Positions 13,850-22,561 of a stretch of DNA of 28,265 bases are shown in pieces. Position numbers and translations under genes: made by a program. The stretch is from JBBQVO01 sp038211505 (GTDB taxonomy: Bacteria; Chloroflexota; Dehalococcoidia; DSTF01; JACRBR01). The notes beneath the pieces were generated by a model. That model saw only the letters and a program-made list of their open reading frames with translations, ran no database searches and was not told the origin of the DNA. Position 1 is the first letter of the stretch; every line of letters starts with the position of its first letter. The stretch covers positions 1 to 28,265 of the forward strand of contig JBBQVO010000020.1 of the NCBI GenBank assembly GCA_038211505.1, read 5' to 3'.

Positions 13850-15127
13850 TCAGCGCGCGGTGACGGCTGGATCTTCTTCGTGGCGGCGGGTCGCGCGCAC
13901 CTTCTTGATGCGCCGGCCGAGCACGCTGAGGACGCGCAGGGTCAGGCCGTCGACGCGCACCTCGTCGCCGGCGACGGGCACCTTGCCGAGATGGTGATAG
14001 ACGAAGCCACCGACCGTGTCGTAGTCCTGCTCTGCCTCGTCCGCCTGGAACCCGAACAGCTCGTTCAATGCGTCGATGCTGACCCGCGCGTCAAGAATCG
14101 CCTCCGAGTCGTTGACGCGCTCGATCGGCGCTTCTTCGCGATCGTACTCGTCCTGAATCTCGCCGACGATCTCTTCAAGCAGATCTTCGATCGTGACGAT
14201 TCCGGCGGTGCCGCCGTACTCGTCGATGACGACGGCGATGTGTACTTTGCTCTTCCGCAGTTCAGCCAGCAGTTCGTCGACGCGCTTCGATTCCGGGATG
14301 AAGTACGGCGGCCGGGCGATCTCTTTGAGCGCCGGCGTCCGGCGCTCGGCGACGCAGCGCAGCAGATCCTTCGCGTAAATGATGCCGAGGATGTTGTCGA
14401 TCGTGTCGTCGTAGAGGGGGATGCGGCTGAAGCCCTTTTCGACGATCAGGTGCAGCGCGTCGTCGAGGGTCGCGTCTTGATCGAGCGCGACGATGTCGAT
14501 GCGCGGCGCCATGATCTCGCGCGCCGTCGTGTCCTCCATCTCGATGATGCCGCGGATCATCTGCCGTTCCTCTTCCTCGATCGGCTCGCCGTCGGTGTCG
14601 ATCTGGGCGAGGCGCAGGATCTCGTCGGTTTCGTCGATCTCCTGATGTTCGGCGCTCGTCCCGTGCACGACGGTCTCGATGCTGCGGTTGATCGCCGATG
14701 CGATGGGGCCGAAGATCACTCGCGCGATCGCGACGATGGGCACGAGGCGCAAGCCCCAGCGCTCGGGATCGCGCGCGACGATGAGGCGCGGCAACGCATC
14801 GAGCAGCGCGACGACGAAGATCGCGCCCAGGGCGACGACGAGCAGCATCGTCCACGTGCTGCCGGTCTCGCGCGACGTGACGAAGATGCCGAGCGAGGTC
14901 GCCAGGATGACGGCGAGATTCCGCCCGACGGCGAGCGCGCCGAGGATCGACGCGCGTTCCTCGGCGTAGCCGGAGAGCCGCTCGGCGCGCCGGTTGCCCT
15001 TGTTGGCGAGCGCATGGAGACGCACGCGGCTCGACGCCGCCACGCTCGCCTCGGCCGCGGCGACGATCACGAGCAGAATCAGCGCCAAGACGAGAAAGAT
15101 CAGCCCCAGCGTACGGTCACTGTCCAG
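13850..15127 (-). CDS. CorC/HlyC-like CNNM-family protein with CBS pair
   Basis: Integral membrane protein related to CNNM/CorC magnesium-export or cobalt-resistance factors. The DUF21-like N-terminal membrane domain (~1-150) has AAAEASVAASSRVRL, matching the family's SAAETAL signature. Then a tandem CBS module (~180-320, with REIMAPRIDIVAL and YGGTAGIVTIEDLLEEIVGEI) and a CorC_HlyC transporter-associated domain (~330-410, with YDTVGGFVYHHLGKVPVAGD). I place the start at CTG 15127 because AAGGAGG (15143-15137) lies nine bases upstream and the frame then includes a full first helix (TLGLIFLVLALILLVIV); the alternative TTG at 15088 cuts that helix in half and has no ribosome site. The start overlaps the glmU stop by 11 bases. 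425 residues. Confidence 0.85.
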   Translation of the reverse strand: MDSDRTLGLIFLVLALILLVIVAAAEASVAASSRVRLHALANKGNRRAERLSGYAEERASILGALAVGRNLAVILATSLGIFVTSRETGSTWTMLLVVALGAIFVVALLDALPRLIVARDPERWGLRLVPIVAIARVIFGPIASAINRSIETVVHGTSAEHQEIDETDEILRLAQIDTDGEPIEEEERQMIRGIIEMEDTTAREIMAPRIDIVALDQDATLDDALHLIVEKGFSRIPLYDDTIDNILGIIYAKDLLRCVAERRTPALKEIARPPYFIPESKRVDELLAELRKSKVHIAVVIDEYGGTAGIVTIEDLLEEIVGEIQDEYDREEAPIERVNDSEAILDARVSIDALNELFGFQADEAEQDYDTVGGFVYHHLGKVPVAGDEVRVDGLTLRVLSVLGRRIKKVRATRRHEEDPAVTAR

Positions 15128-16601
15128 TGTCGGACGCCTCCTTGTCCGTCTCGGCGTCGGCCTGCTGGGCGCGGATGCGCGCCGGCGCTCCGATCGCGAT
15201 CATGCCGTCGGGGACGTCCCGCGTGACGACGGACCCGGCGCTGGTGCGCGCGCCGCAGCCGATATTCACCGGCGCGATAAGCATCGTGTCGCTGCCGATG
15301 AAGGCGCCGTCGCCGATCGTCGTGCGATGCTTCGCTGCGCCGTCGTAGTTGGCCGTGATCGTGCCGGCGCCGATATTGACGTCGTCGCCGACGACCGCGT
15401 CGCCGATGTAGCTGAAGTGGCCCATGCGCGTGCGACGTCCGAGCCGCGACGCCTTCACCTCCGCATAGTTGCCAATGTGCGTGCCCTCGCAGATGTGCGA
15501 GCCGGGTCGCATGTGGCTGTACGGGCCGATGTCTACGTCCGCCTCGATCGTTGATTCCTCGATCATCGAGAATCGCACGACGCAGCGATCGCCGATCGTC
15601 GAGTCGCGGATGAGCGTGCCGGGGCCGATCGTACATCCGGCACCGATCGCCGTCGCGCCTTCGATATGTGTGTTCGGCGCGATCGTCGTATCGGCCGCGA
15701 TCGTCACGTCTTCGTCGATGAACGTCGACGGCGGATCGACGATCGTGACGCCAGCGTGCATGTGGGCGCGGCGGATCCGATCGCGCATCGACGCCTCCGC
15801 TTCGGCCAGCTGGACGCGATCGTTGATGCCGCGCACTTCCGCCGGATCGCTCGCCTCAACGGCGATCGCGGCGTTGCCCTCGGCGTGCGCGATCGACGCC
15901 AGCGCCGTCAGATAACGCTCGCCGTTCGGCGCCGGTTCGATCTGCGGCAGGCGCCGCCAGAGCCAGTCGGCGCGCGCCGCGTACTGGCCCGCGTTGATCG
16001 GCCGCACTTCCGCGGGATCAATCCCGGCGTCCTTCGTCTCGGCGATGCGCGCGACTCGATGATCGTCACTGAATTCGACGACGCCGTACGCCTCGACCGG
16101 CACGGTCGCGGTCAGCAGAGCGAGATTCGGCGCATCGGCATCCGATGCTCCGCGCTCGACGGCCGACATCAAACAGTGCAGCGTCGTCGCCGTCACGAGT
16201 GGCACATCGCCGTTGAGGATCAGCACGTACTCGGCGTCGGACGCCTCGTCGCGAGCACACTCGACTGCGTGGCCCGTGCCCAGCTGCTGCTCCTGGATGG
16301 CGAATCGCACACCGGCTCCCGCTGCGTTGCGGACAGCCTCGCCGGGAGCGTCGGGCGCTACGACGACGACGATGATGTCCACGCCGGCGCCGCGTGCGGC
16401 CTCGATCACGTGGCGGACGATCGGGCGGCCGGCGATTGCGTGGGCGACCTTCGGGAGCGCCGACTTCATGCGCGTGCCCTGGCCGGCGGCCATCACGATC
16501 GCGATCCAGCGTGGGCGCGGCGCGACGGCCGTGCGCGCTTGTTCGCGCGTCTCATCCGGGAGCGTTTGTGTGTGGGGAGGTTTGTCGTCGTTTGTATTCA
16601 A
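15117..16601 (-). CDS. glmU: Bifunctional UDP-GlcNAc pyrophosphorylase / GlcN-1-P acetyltransferase GlmU
   Basis: Makes UDP-N-acetylglucosamine for peptidoglycan and glycolipids: the C-terminal domain acetylates glucosamine-1-phosphate, the N-terminal domain joins it to UTP. 494 residues. Pyrophosphorylase motif MAAGQGTRMKSALPK begins at ~37, with QEQQLGTGHAV and NGDVPL (sugar-nucleotide/metal site). The left-handed beta-helix of hexapeptide repeats starts near 290. Acetyltransferase signatures are GNYAEVKASRLG, GHFSYIGDA (catalytic His), NIGAGTITANYDG, KHRTTIGD and IGSDTMLIAPV. About 30 extra residues precede the normal N-terminus, and their role is unknown. The ATG overlaps the GT87 stop by 4 bases, so translation of the two is coupled; the CorC-like gene begins inside its 3' end. 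Confidence 0.95.
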   Translation of the reverse strand: MNTNDDKPPHTQTLPDETREQARTAVAPRPRWIAIVMAAGQGTRMKSALPKVAHAIAGRPIVRHVIEAARGAGVDIIVVVVAPDAPGEAVRNAAGAGVRFAIQEQQLGTGHAVECARDEASDAEYVLILNGDVPLVTATTLHCLMSAVERGASDADAPNLALLTATVPVEAYGVVEFSDDHRVARIAETKDAGIDPAEVRPINAGQYAARADWLWRRLPQIEPAPNGERYLTALASIAHAEGNAAIAVEASDPAEVRGINDRVQLAEAEASMRDRIRRAHMHAGVTIVDPPSTFIDEDVTIAADTTIAPNTHIEGATAIGAGCTIGPGTLIRDSTIGDRCVVRFSMIEESTIEADVDIGPYSHMRPGSHICEGTHIGNYAEVKASRLGRRTRMGHFSYIGDAVVGDDVNIGAGTITANYDGAAKHRTTIGDGAFIGSDTMLIAPVNIGCGARTSAGSVVTRDVPDGMIAIGAPARIRAQQADAETDKEASDTGQ

Positions 16602-18031
16602 ATCGGAGGCGTTCGCCGCCTGTCAGCGGTGGGTGGCCGTGTCGGATCGTATCGGCCTGTGTTCGAGGCTGTCAAGTTCGTGGCACGGCCTGCGGAGGCT
16701 GCCGGAGCGATGTTGGATGTTAGACGTTGGATGTTGGAGGTGGCCGACGATGAACCGACGACGCCGCCCGTGACGGGGTCGCCCTGCGTCCAGCGGAACG
16801 CCATCTGGTAGAACAGCGCGATGATCACGAACACCGTCACTTCCAAACCGATCGCGCCCGCGAACCAGCAGGCGAACAGTGTCGCGAACACATACAGCAA
16901 TTGGACGATGAGATCGTCCGCGATCGCGGCGCGTCGATCGGGCGGCAGGATCGTCGCCAGCGACGCGCGGACGTAGAGCGCGAGCGGGATGAACAGCAGC
17001 ACGAGGCTTTGCGTATGTAGATGCGGCGACGCCAGCAGCGGCAGCATCACCGCCAGCGCGTACGCCTGATCGAGCGACGCACTACCTACTGCCGCGCGTC
17101 GCCAGCATCGCACGGAGATCGCGAGCGCGGCCGCGGCGATGATCGCCAGCCCGGGCAGCCAGAGCCAGATGTTGTTGTGGCGCGTCGCGCTCGTCACGAA
17201 GCCGCGCCAGTTCGACATCATCGCGGCGTTGACGGCGAGGTGCTTGTCGGCGGTCGGGTAGTTCGCGATGAACGCCACGTTCTCGACGAGCAGATGCGGA
17301 CTCGTGAGCAGCGCAGGCAGCACGATCAGCGGCACGCCGACGGCCGCCAGTGCCCCCAGCGCACGCCAACGACGCGTGATCACCAACAGCAGCACGAAGC
17401 CGACGAGAAAGTGCGGTTTGAAGAGCGCCAGCGACAGCGCGACACCGGCAAGCGCATCGCGTCGATCGCGAAGCAGCAGATACGCGCCGAACATGCCCGC
17501 GAAGACGATGAGGTCGACCTGGCCGAAGGTGATCGCCGTCATCGCCGGCATCGAGAGCGCGAAGACGGCGACGAACGTCCGCCGCAGGCTCGTCGGCACA
17601 TCGGTGAGCAGCCGGGCTACCGCTCGCGCGAGGACGGCGAGCAGCAGCGTATTGAGCGCGATCCAGATGAAGAAGGCGACGCGGAACGGGAGGGCCGAGA
17701 ACGGCGCGAAGATCCACGCCGCGAAGACCGGCAGCGGATAGCCGATCGCATTGTCGAACCCCGACGGGTAGAGCGCGCGCTGGATCGTCTCCTGCGTCGC
17801 GGCGTCGTACAGATGCGCGCCTTCGCCCGTGCGGATCAGGTGGCCGGCGCCGTAGAAGCTGAGGAAGTCGCCGGTCGCGCCGTATGCGCCGACGCCGATG
17901 CGGCCAAGCGCCGTCGCCGTCAGGATCAGCGTCGCGACGAGCGCCAGGGCGGCGAACGCGGCCGCGCCGACGAGTCGCGGCCGAGGCCGTAGCGCCAGGC
18001 GCGATGATCCGAGGGCGAGCGAATGCGCCAT
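16598..18031 (-). CDS. GT87-family (DUF2029) membrane glycosyltransferase
   Basis: 477-residue protein with about ten membrane helices and the GT87 pattern, a GT-C family that includes mycobacterial polyprenol-phosphate-dependent mannosyltransferases (PimE type). An acidic outside loop follows the first helix (GATGDFLSFYGAGHLIRTGEGAHLYD, with the proposed catalytic Asp), then YPSGFDNAIGYPLPVFAAWI, GQVDLIVFAGMF, LALFKPHFL and MSNWRGFV. The last ~60 residues (after RWTQGDP) are low-complexity and contain a translated 7-base repeat array, so the C-terminal tail looks like non-conserved additions. Start ATG at 18031; the hexamer GATACT (18042-18037) ends five bases before it, so it may be leaderless. 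It heads the minus-strand glmU cluster and diverges from alaS. Sugar and acceptor unknown. Confidence 0.78.
   Translation of the reverse strand: MAHSLALGSSRLALRPRPRLVGAAAFAALALVATLILTATALGRIGVGAYGATGDFLSFYGAGHLIRTGEGAHLYDAATQETIQRALYPSGFDNAIGYPLPVFAAWIFAPFSALPFRVAFFIWIALNTLLLAVLARAVARLLTDVPTSLRRTFVAVFALSMPAMTAITFGQVDLIVFAGMFGAYLLLRDRRDALAGVALSLALFKPHFLVGFVLLLVITRRWRALGALAAVGVPLIVLPALLTSPHLLVENVAFIANYPTADKHLAVNAAMMSNWRGFVTSATRHNNIWLWLPGLAIIAAAALAISVRCWRRAAVGSASLDQAYALAVMLPLLASPHLHTQSLVLLFIPLALYVRASLATILPPDRRAAIADDLIVQLLYVFATLFACWFAGAIGLEVTVFVIIALFYQMAFRWTQGDPVTGGVVGSSSATSNIQRLTSNIAPAASAGRATNLTASNTGRYDPTRPPTADRRRTPPI
16709..16736. repeat. Heptanucleotide tandem array in the GT87 3' end
   Basis: Four abutting 7-base units: GATGTTG (16709), GATGTTA (16716), GACGTTG (16723), GATGTTG (16730). 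Consensus GAYGTTR. They are translated on the minus strand as part of the poorly conserved tail (SNIQRLTSNIA). Similar short 7-base arrays are known as dispersed repeats in other phyla (e.g. cyanobacterial STRR). Here it may have been inserted into, or have extended, the gene end. Confidence 0.7.
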
Positions 18032-18036
18032 ACGAA

Positions 18037-18042
18037 AGTATC
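18037..18042 (-). promoter_or_regulatory. -10 hexamer of the GT87-glmU operon
   Basis: GATACT on the minus strand (18042-18037) ends five bases before ATG 18031, with no Shine-Dalgarno sequence. It matches the layout at alaS and the MBL gene, so a leaderless transcript is plausible. No good -35 is visible. Confidence 0.4.
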
Positions 18043-18088
18043 GGCGCGCGACGGAGGAATCCCGATCGGCACGAGGTCAGCACACTCA

Positions 18089-18105
18089 CGATCCTTAAGG
18101 GATCG
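18089..18105. repeat. Palindrome in the divergent GT87/alaS intergenic region
   Basis: CGATCC (18089-18094) and GGATCG (18100-18105) around TTAAG. It lies 35 bases upstream of the alaS -10 box and between two divergent genes, a good place for a shared operator. No factor is recognised. Confidence 0.35.
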
Positions 18106-18139
18106 CCCGGATCCGCTAGTCGCCGCGCCGCGCGCTCCA

Positions 18140-18145
18140 TACAAT
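18140..18145 (+). promoter_or_regulatory. -10 hexamer of alaS (leaderless layout)
   Basis: TACAAT (18140-18145) is followed by six bases and then ATG 18152; no ribosome site is present. Transcription should begin at the start codon. A weak -35, TAGTCG (18117-18122), is 17 bases upstream. Confidence 0.55.
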
Positions 18146-18151
18146 GTCCGC

Positions 18152-20851
18152 ATGAACGTCGACCAGATACGCGAGACCTTCACGCGCTTTTACGCCGAAC
18201 GCGGCCACACGCGCATCCCGAGCGCATCGCTTGTGCCGCACGGCGACCCGACGTTGCTCTTCACCAGCGCTGGCATGGTGCCGTTCAAGCCGTACTTTAC
18301 GGGGCTGGCCGAGCCGCCGGCGCTGCGCATGGTGACGGTGCAGAAGTGCTTCCGCACAACGGACATCGACGAGGTCGGTGACTACAGCCACCTGACGATG
18401 TTCGAGATGCTCGGCAACTTCAGCATCGGCGACTACTTCAAAGAAGACGCGATCAAGTGGGCATGGGAGCTGCTGACCGGCGACCCACCGAACGGGTTCG
18501 GCCTGCCGAAAGAGAAGCTCTGGGTGTCGATCTTCGAGACAGACGATGAGGCGCACGATATGTGGCGCGGCGTCGGCCTGCCCGAGGATCGCATTCACCG
18601 CTACCCGGAGGAGAACAACTACTGGTTCAGCGGCGATGTCGGGCCTTGCGGGCCGAACAGCGAGATTTTCGTCAACCGCGGATCGCGCGACACGTGCGAA
18701 TACTGCCGTGCCGGCACATGCAAGCCGAACCTCGAGCCCGACTGCGGCCGCTTCCTCGAGGTGTGGAACCTCGTCTTCATGACGCTCTTCCAGGCCGAAG
18801 ACGGCACGCGCACGCCGCTACCTCACAACAACATCGACACCGGTTCGGGCCTCGAGCGCGTCGCCGTCGCCCTGCAGGGCAAAGACACCGTCTACGACAC
18901 CGACGTCCTCCGCCCGATCATCGCCCGCATCGAGGAGATGTCGGACAAGACGTACGGGCAGGATAAGGCAACCGACATGGCGATGCGGATCATCGCCGAG
19001 CACTCGCGCGCGGCGACGTTCCTGATCACCGATGGTGTGCTGCCGTCGAACGAGGGCCGCGGCTACGTGCTGCGCCGCATCCTTCGCCGCGCCGTCTACT
19101 TTCTCACGCAGCTCCGCGGCCCGAGCGATGAGACGCTGCTCGATCAGGTCGCCGAAGCCGTGATCGAAAAGATGCAGCACGCCTACCCCGATCTCGAAGA
19201 TCGCGGCGACTTCGTCAAGCGCCTGCTTTCCGCGGAAGAGTCGAAGTTCCGTGAGACATTGGAGCGCGGCCGCGCGCATCTCGACAGCATTCTCGCGACG
19301 GCAACCGAGTCGAAGAAGATCGATGGACATCAGGCGTTCACCCTGTACGACACCTTCGGGTACCCGGTCGAACTGACGATCGAGATCGCCGGTCGCTCGG
19401 GCTTTGAGGTCGATCTCGAAGGCTTTGAGCGCGAGATGTCAGCGCAGCGAGAGCGCGGGCGCGCCGCGGCGAAGTTCGAGATCGACGCCGATCGGACGGC
19501 GGCGTACGGGCAGCTCGCGCACATCAAGACGCGCTTCGTCGGCTACGACGCGACGGAGCACCGGACGACGATCGCCGGCATCATCGGCGCGTCGGGCGTC
19601 GCCGACAGCGCGGCCGACGGCGATGAGGTTGAAGTCGTGCTGCTCGAAACGCCGTTTTACCCCGAAGGCGGCGGCCAGGTCGGTGATACCGGCGTCATCG
19701 TCGGTCCGAACGGACGCGTGATCGTTGGCGATACGCAGTCGGCGAGCGAGGGCCTGATCGTGCATCGCGGCCGCGTCGGAGGCCGCATCGCCGTCAACGA
19801 CGACATGACGGCGCATGTCGATATCGACCGCCGGCGCGCCAGCCAGCGCAATCACACCGCCACACACCTGCTGCATGCGGCGCTGCGGCAGGTGCTCGGC
19901 GATCACGTCCGGCAGGCGGGCTCGCTCGTCGGCCCCGATCGTCTGCGCTTCGACTTCACGCACATCGAGTCGACGAAGCCGGAGGAGCTGGCCGCCGTGC
20001 AGCGCCTTGTCAACGAGAAGATCCGCGCTGACATTGATGTGCACTGGGAGCAGCAGTCGTACGACGACGCGCTCGCCGGCGGCGCGATGGCGCTCTTCGG
20101 GGAGAAGTACACGCGTGAAGTCCGCGTCGTCGGCATCTGCGAGCCAGCGCCGGCTGCCATGACGGACGACCAGCACGCCGAAGCGCACGCCACATGCTTC
20201 TCGAAGGAGCTGTGCGGTGGCACGCACTGCGGGCGCACAGGCGAGATCGGAACGTTCGTGATCGCCAGCGAGAGCAGTGTCGGCTCTGGGCTCCGTCGCA
20301 TTGAGGCGATGACCGGCGCGCTCGCCGACGCCTACGTGCTGGAACAGCAGTCGACGGTCGCCCGCATCGCAAAGAAACTCACGGCGACGCCGGCCGAGAT
20401 CGAAGCGCGCATCGACACGCTGCAGTCTGAGTTGGATATCGAGCGCAAGCGCGTGCAGCAGCTCGAGCGAGCGGCCGGACGATCCGAAGTCGACACCCTG
20501 ATGTCGAATGCCGAGCGCGTCGACGGCACATCGCTCGTCGTCGCCCGCGTGCCGGCGGCGAACGTCGATGCTATGCGCGAGATGTCCGATCTGCTGCGCG
20601 ACAAGCTCGGCAGCGCCGTCATCGTGCTCGGCGCCGTCGTCGGCGACCGGCCGAACTTCCTCGCCGTCGTCACGCCCGATCTCGCCGGCCGCGTGCACGC
20701 CGGCAACCTGATCAAGCAGGTCGCGGCGATCGCCGGCGGCGGCGGCGGCGGCCGCCCCGAGATGGCGCAAGCCGGTGGCAAAGACGCCTCAAAGCTCGAC
20801 GAAGCGCTCGCGACCGCGAAACGGATCGCGACGGAAGCGCTAGGCGGGTGA
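18152..20851 (+). CDS. alaS: Alanyl-tRNA synthetase
   Basis: Charges tRNA-Ala with alanine and hydrolyses mischarged Ser/Gly-tRNA; class II synthetase, 899 residues, normal length. The catalytic core has TSAGMVPFKPYFTG, QKCFRTTDIDEVGDYSH (class II motif 2 region, from ~65) and FEMLGNFSIGDYF. The editing domain has the zinc set H568, H572 (HTATHLLH) with C688 and H692 (CGGTH). The C-Ala domain ends with a poly-Gly stretch GGGGGGRPEMAQAGG. A cysteine cluster C182-x2-C185-x4-C190-x7-C198 within the core could bind a further zinc; similar Cys-rich loops exist in many bacterial AlaRS. Start is ATG 18152, immediately at the predicted transcription start. The earlier in-frame start at 18023 reaches into the divergent promoter region and is rejected. 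Confidence 0.96.
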   Translation: MNVDQIRETFTRFYAERGHTRIPSASLVPHGDPTLLFTSAGMVPFKPYFTGLAEPPALRMVTVQKCFRTTDIDEVGDYSHLTMFEMLGNFSIGDYFKEDAIKWAWELLTGDPPNGFGLPKEKLWVSIFETDDEAHDMWRGVGLPEDRIHRYPEENNYWFSGDVGPCGPNSEIFVNRGSRDTCEYCRAGTCKPNLEPDCGRFLEVWNLVFMTLFQAEDGTRTPLPHNNIDTGSGLERVAVALQGKDTVYDTDVLRPIIARIEEMSDKTYGQDKATDMAMRIIAEHSRAATFLITDGVLPSNEGRGYVLRRILRRAVYFLTQLRGPSDETLLDQVAEAVIEKMQHAYPDLEDRGDFVKRLLSAEESKFRETLERGRAHLDSILATATESKKIDGHQAFTLYDTFGYPVELTIEIAGRSGFEVDLEGFEREMSAQRERGRAAAKFEIDADRTAAYGQLAHIKTRFVGYDATEHRTTIAGIIGASGVADSAADGDEVEVVLLETPFYPEGGGQVGDTGVIVGPNGRVIVGDTQSASEGLIVHRGRVGGRIAVNDDMTAHVDIDRRRASQRNHTATHLLHAALRQVLGDHVRQAGSLVGPDRLRFDFTHIESTKPEELAAVQRLVNEKIRADIDVHWEQQSYDDALAGGAMALFGEKYTREVRVVGICEPAPAAMTDDQHAEAHATCFSKELCGGTHCGRTGEIGTFVIASESSVGSGLRRIEAMTGALADAYVLEQQSTVARIAKKLTATPAEIEARIDTLQSELDIERKRVQQLERAAGRSEVDTLMSNAERVDGTSLVVARVPAANVDAMREMSDLLRDKLGSAVIVLGAVVGDRPNFLAVVTPDLAGRVHAGNLIKQVAAIAGGGGGGRPEMAQAGGKDASKLDEALATAKRIATEALGG

Positions 20852-20927
20852 TTTCCCCATTGTGCGGTACGGACGATCCGCGACAACGATGCGTCGATTG
20901 CAACGGACACCGCGGTCGACCGACGCG

Positions 20928-20967
20928 GGCCCCTCCTGTGGCGGGTCTGCGACGGCCACATCGGGCC
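20928..20967. repeat. Compound hairpin after alaS
   Basis: Inner arms TGTGGC (20937-20942) and GCCACA (20955-20960), outer arms GGCCC (20928-20932) and GGGCC (20963-20967), separated by small internal bulges. No T-run follows. It may be an alaS transcript end or a copy of a dispersed GC-rich intergenic element. Confidence 0.4.
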
Positions 20968-21009
20968 GCCCCTACGCTCAGACTCCGCTATTCGCTATCG
21001 GCCATCCGT

Positions 21010-21015
21010 TATCCT
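21010..21015 (+). promoter_or_regulatory. -10 hexamer of ruvX
   Basis: TATCCT (21010-21015) lies five bases before GTG 21021 and eight before ATG 21024. The layout is the near-leaderless one seen at alaS and the MBL gene. No convincing -35 is found. Confidence 0.4.
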
Positions 21016-21023
21016 CACGGGTG

Positions 21024-21467
21024 ATGCAGCGCGAGGTGATGTTGGGCATTGATTTCGGAGAGCGACGGATCGGCGTCGCCGTCAGCGACGGCGCGATCGC
21101 TGTGCCGCTGCGGATCGTCGAGCATCAGAATCGCGCGAAGGATCTCGATCGCATCGCCGGCATCGCCGCAGAGCGGCGCGCGCAGACGATCGTCGTCGGG
21201 CTGCCGCTGCTGATGTCTGGCGACGAGGGCGAGCAGGCGCGCCGCACTCGACGTTTTGGCGACGCGCTCGCCCGCCGTGTCGCCGTCCCGGTCGTGTATC
21301 ACGATGAGTCGCTGTCGTCGTTCGCGGCGAGCGATGCCTCGCCTGAGACCGTGCGCGCGCATGCGCCGCGTACGGCGATCGACGATCGCGCCGCCGCGAT
21401 CATCTTACAGTCGTACATCGATGCGCACGCCGAATCGCGCGTGACATCGCGCGAGGCATCGGCTTGA
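21024..21467 (+). CDS. ruvX: Holliday junction resolvase-like YqgF/RuvX
   Basis: 147-residue RNase H-fold protein of the YqgF/RuvX family, implicated in pre-16S rRNA 5' end processing and possibly Holliday-junction resolution. Motifs: LGIDFGERRIGVAVSDG (catalytic Asp near the N-terminus), VVGLPLLMSGDEGEQA, VVYHDESLSS and DDRAAAIILQSYID (final catalytic Asp). Length is typical. ATG 21024 is used; GTG 21021 directly before it and ATG 21039 are alternatives. mltG starts inside its stop codon (TTGA overlap), and the ruvX-mltG pairing after alaS is common in bacteria. Confidence 0.92.
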   Translation: MQREVMLGIDFGERRIGVAVSDGAIAVPLRIVEHQNRAKDLDRIAGIAAERRAQTIVVGLPLLMSGDEGEQARRTRRFGDALARRVAVPVVYHDESLSSFAASDASPETVRAHAPRTAIDDRAAAIILQSYIDAHAESRVTSREASA

Positions 21468-22525
21468 ACGCGTATCGCTTCGTCGCCGCCATCGTCGCGA
21501 TCTTTGCGCTGGCGCTCACGGCTGGCCTCGGCTGGTTCGTCTACAAAACGCCCGCCAACATCTTCAGCGAAGAGTCGGAACGAACGGTCGCGCCGCTGCA
21601 GACCGGTGGCGCGCCCGTGACGATCACCGTCAAGCAGGGCGAGAGCGCGAAGACGATCGGCGCCAACCTGCAGGCGCAGGGCGTGATCCGCAGCAAGCGG
21701 TTGTTCGAGGTGCTCGTCGGCGTGACCGGCGTCTCGAACTCGCTCGAAGCCGGCGAGTATGAGTTCGACCCTGGATTGCCGGCGATCGAAGTCGTGCAGC
21801 GCATCGCCGCCGGCAAGACGGCGTCGCGCACGGTCGTCATTCCGGAAGGCCGCCGCGTCGAAGAGATCGGCGACATCCTCGAGGGCGCGGGCCTCGTCAG
21901 CAAGTCGCAGTTTCTTGCTGCGTTGACGAGCACCGGCCACACCCAGCCGTTTCTGGCGCAGGTCGATGCGACAAACCTCGAAGGCTTCCTGTTTCCCGCC
22001 CGCTACGAGTTCTCGCGCACGACGAGCGCCGCGGCGATTGTGGACGCGATGCTTAGCACGTTTCAGACGAACGTCGCCGACAAGGTGCAGGTCGAGGGGC
22101 AGAATCTGTCGCTCGATGAGGTGGTGACGCTGGCGTCGATCGTCGAACGCGAAGCGGCGACGCCGTCGGAGCGCCCGATCATCGCCAGCGTCTTCCTCAA
22201 CCGGATCCGCCTCGGACTGCCGCTACAGGCCGATCCGACAGTGCAATTCGCCGTCGCCGAGGACGCCGCGCGCGTCCAGCAGTACGGCTACTGGAAGAAG
22301 GAGCTGACGCTCGACGATCTCAAGATCGAATCTCCGTACAATACGTACGTCGTGTCCGGCCTCCCGCCGGGGCCGATCGCCAATCCGGGGCTCGACTCGA
22401 TCGAGGCCGTCGTGCGTCCGGCGACGACGAATTATCTGTTCTTCGTCGCGAAGAACGACGGCACGCACGTCTTCGCCGAAACGCTCGACGAGCACCTGCG
22501 AAACGTGGCGCTGTATCAACAGTAA
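21464..22525 (+). CDS. mltG: Endolytic murein transglycosylase MltG
   Basis: Cuts nascent peptidoglycan strands in the membrane to set their length (YceG/MltG family), 353 residues. One N-terminal membrane helix (~5-27), a LysM-like region around ITVKQGESAKTIGANLQAQGVI (~53-75), then the YceG domain. The catalytic Glu is E228 in ASIVEREAATPSERP; further signatures are NRIRLGLPLQADPTVQ and SPYNTYVVSGLPPGPIANPG, and the end NYLFFVAKNDGTHVFAETLDEH. TTG start overlaps the ruvX stop; GAGG lies upstream. Family length and motifs are complete. Confidence 0.93.
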   Translation: MNAYRFVAAIVAIFALALTAGLGWFVYKTPANIFSEESERTVAPLQTGGAPVTITVKQGESAKTIGANLQAQGVIRSKRLFEVLVGVTGVSNSLEAGEYEFDPGLPAIEVVQRIAAGKTASRTVVIPEGRRVEEIGDILEGAGLVSKSQFLAALTSTGHTQPFLAQVDATNLEGFLFPARYEFSRTTSAAAIVDAMLSTFQTNVADKVQVEGQNLSLDEVVTLASIVEREAATPSERPIIASVFLNRIRLGLPLQADPTVQFAVAEDAARVQQYGYWKKELTLDDLKIESPYNTYVVSGLPPGPIANPGLDSIEAVVRPATTNYLFFVAKNDGTHVFAETLDEHLRNVALYQQ

Positions 22526-22561
22526 ACGCGGCGCGATCGTCGCCTAGCACCAGAGGTTTAC

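Noticed and set aside
13814..15226. Long plus-strand open frame opposite the CorC-like gene
   Set aside because: Arg/Asp-rich mirror of a strongly conserved coding frame (CBS and CorC domains) on the other strand.
18023..18151. Upstream extension of alaS from the in-frame GTG/ATG at 18023
   Set aside because: The extension covers the divergent promoter region and gives a 43-residue non-homologous leader; ATG 18152 matches the family N-terminus.
19439..20770. Long minus-strand open frame inside alaS
   Set aside because: AlaRS is unambiguous in the plus frame; the antisense frame has Arg/Asp repeats typical of high-GC shadow frames.
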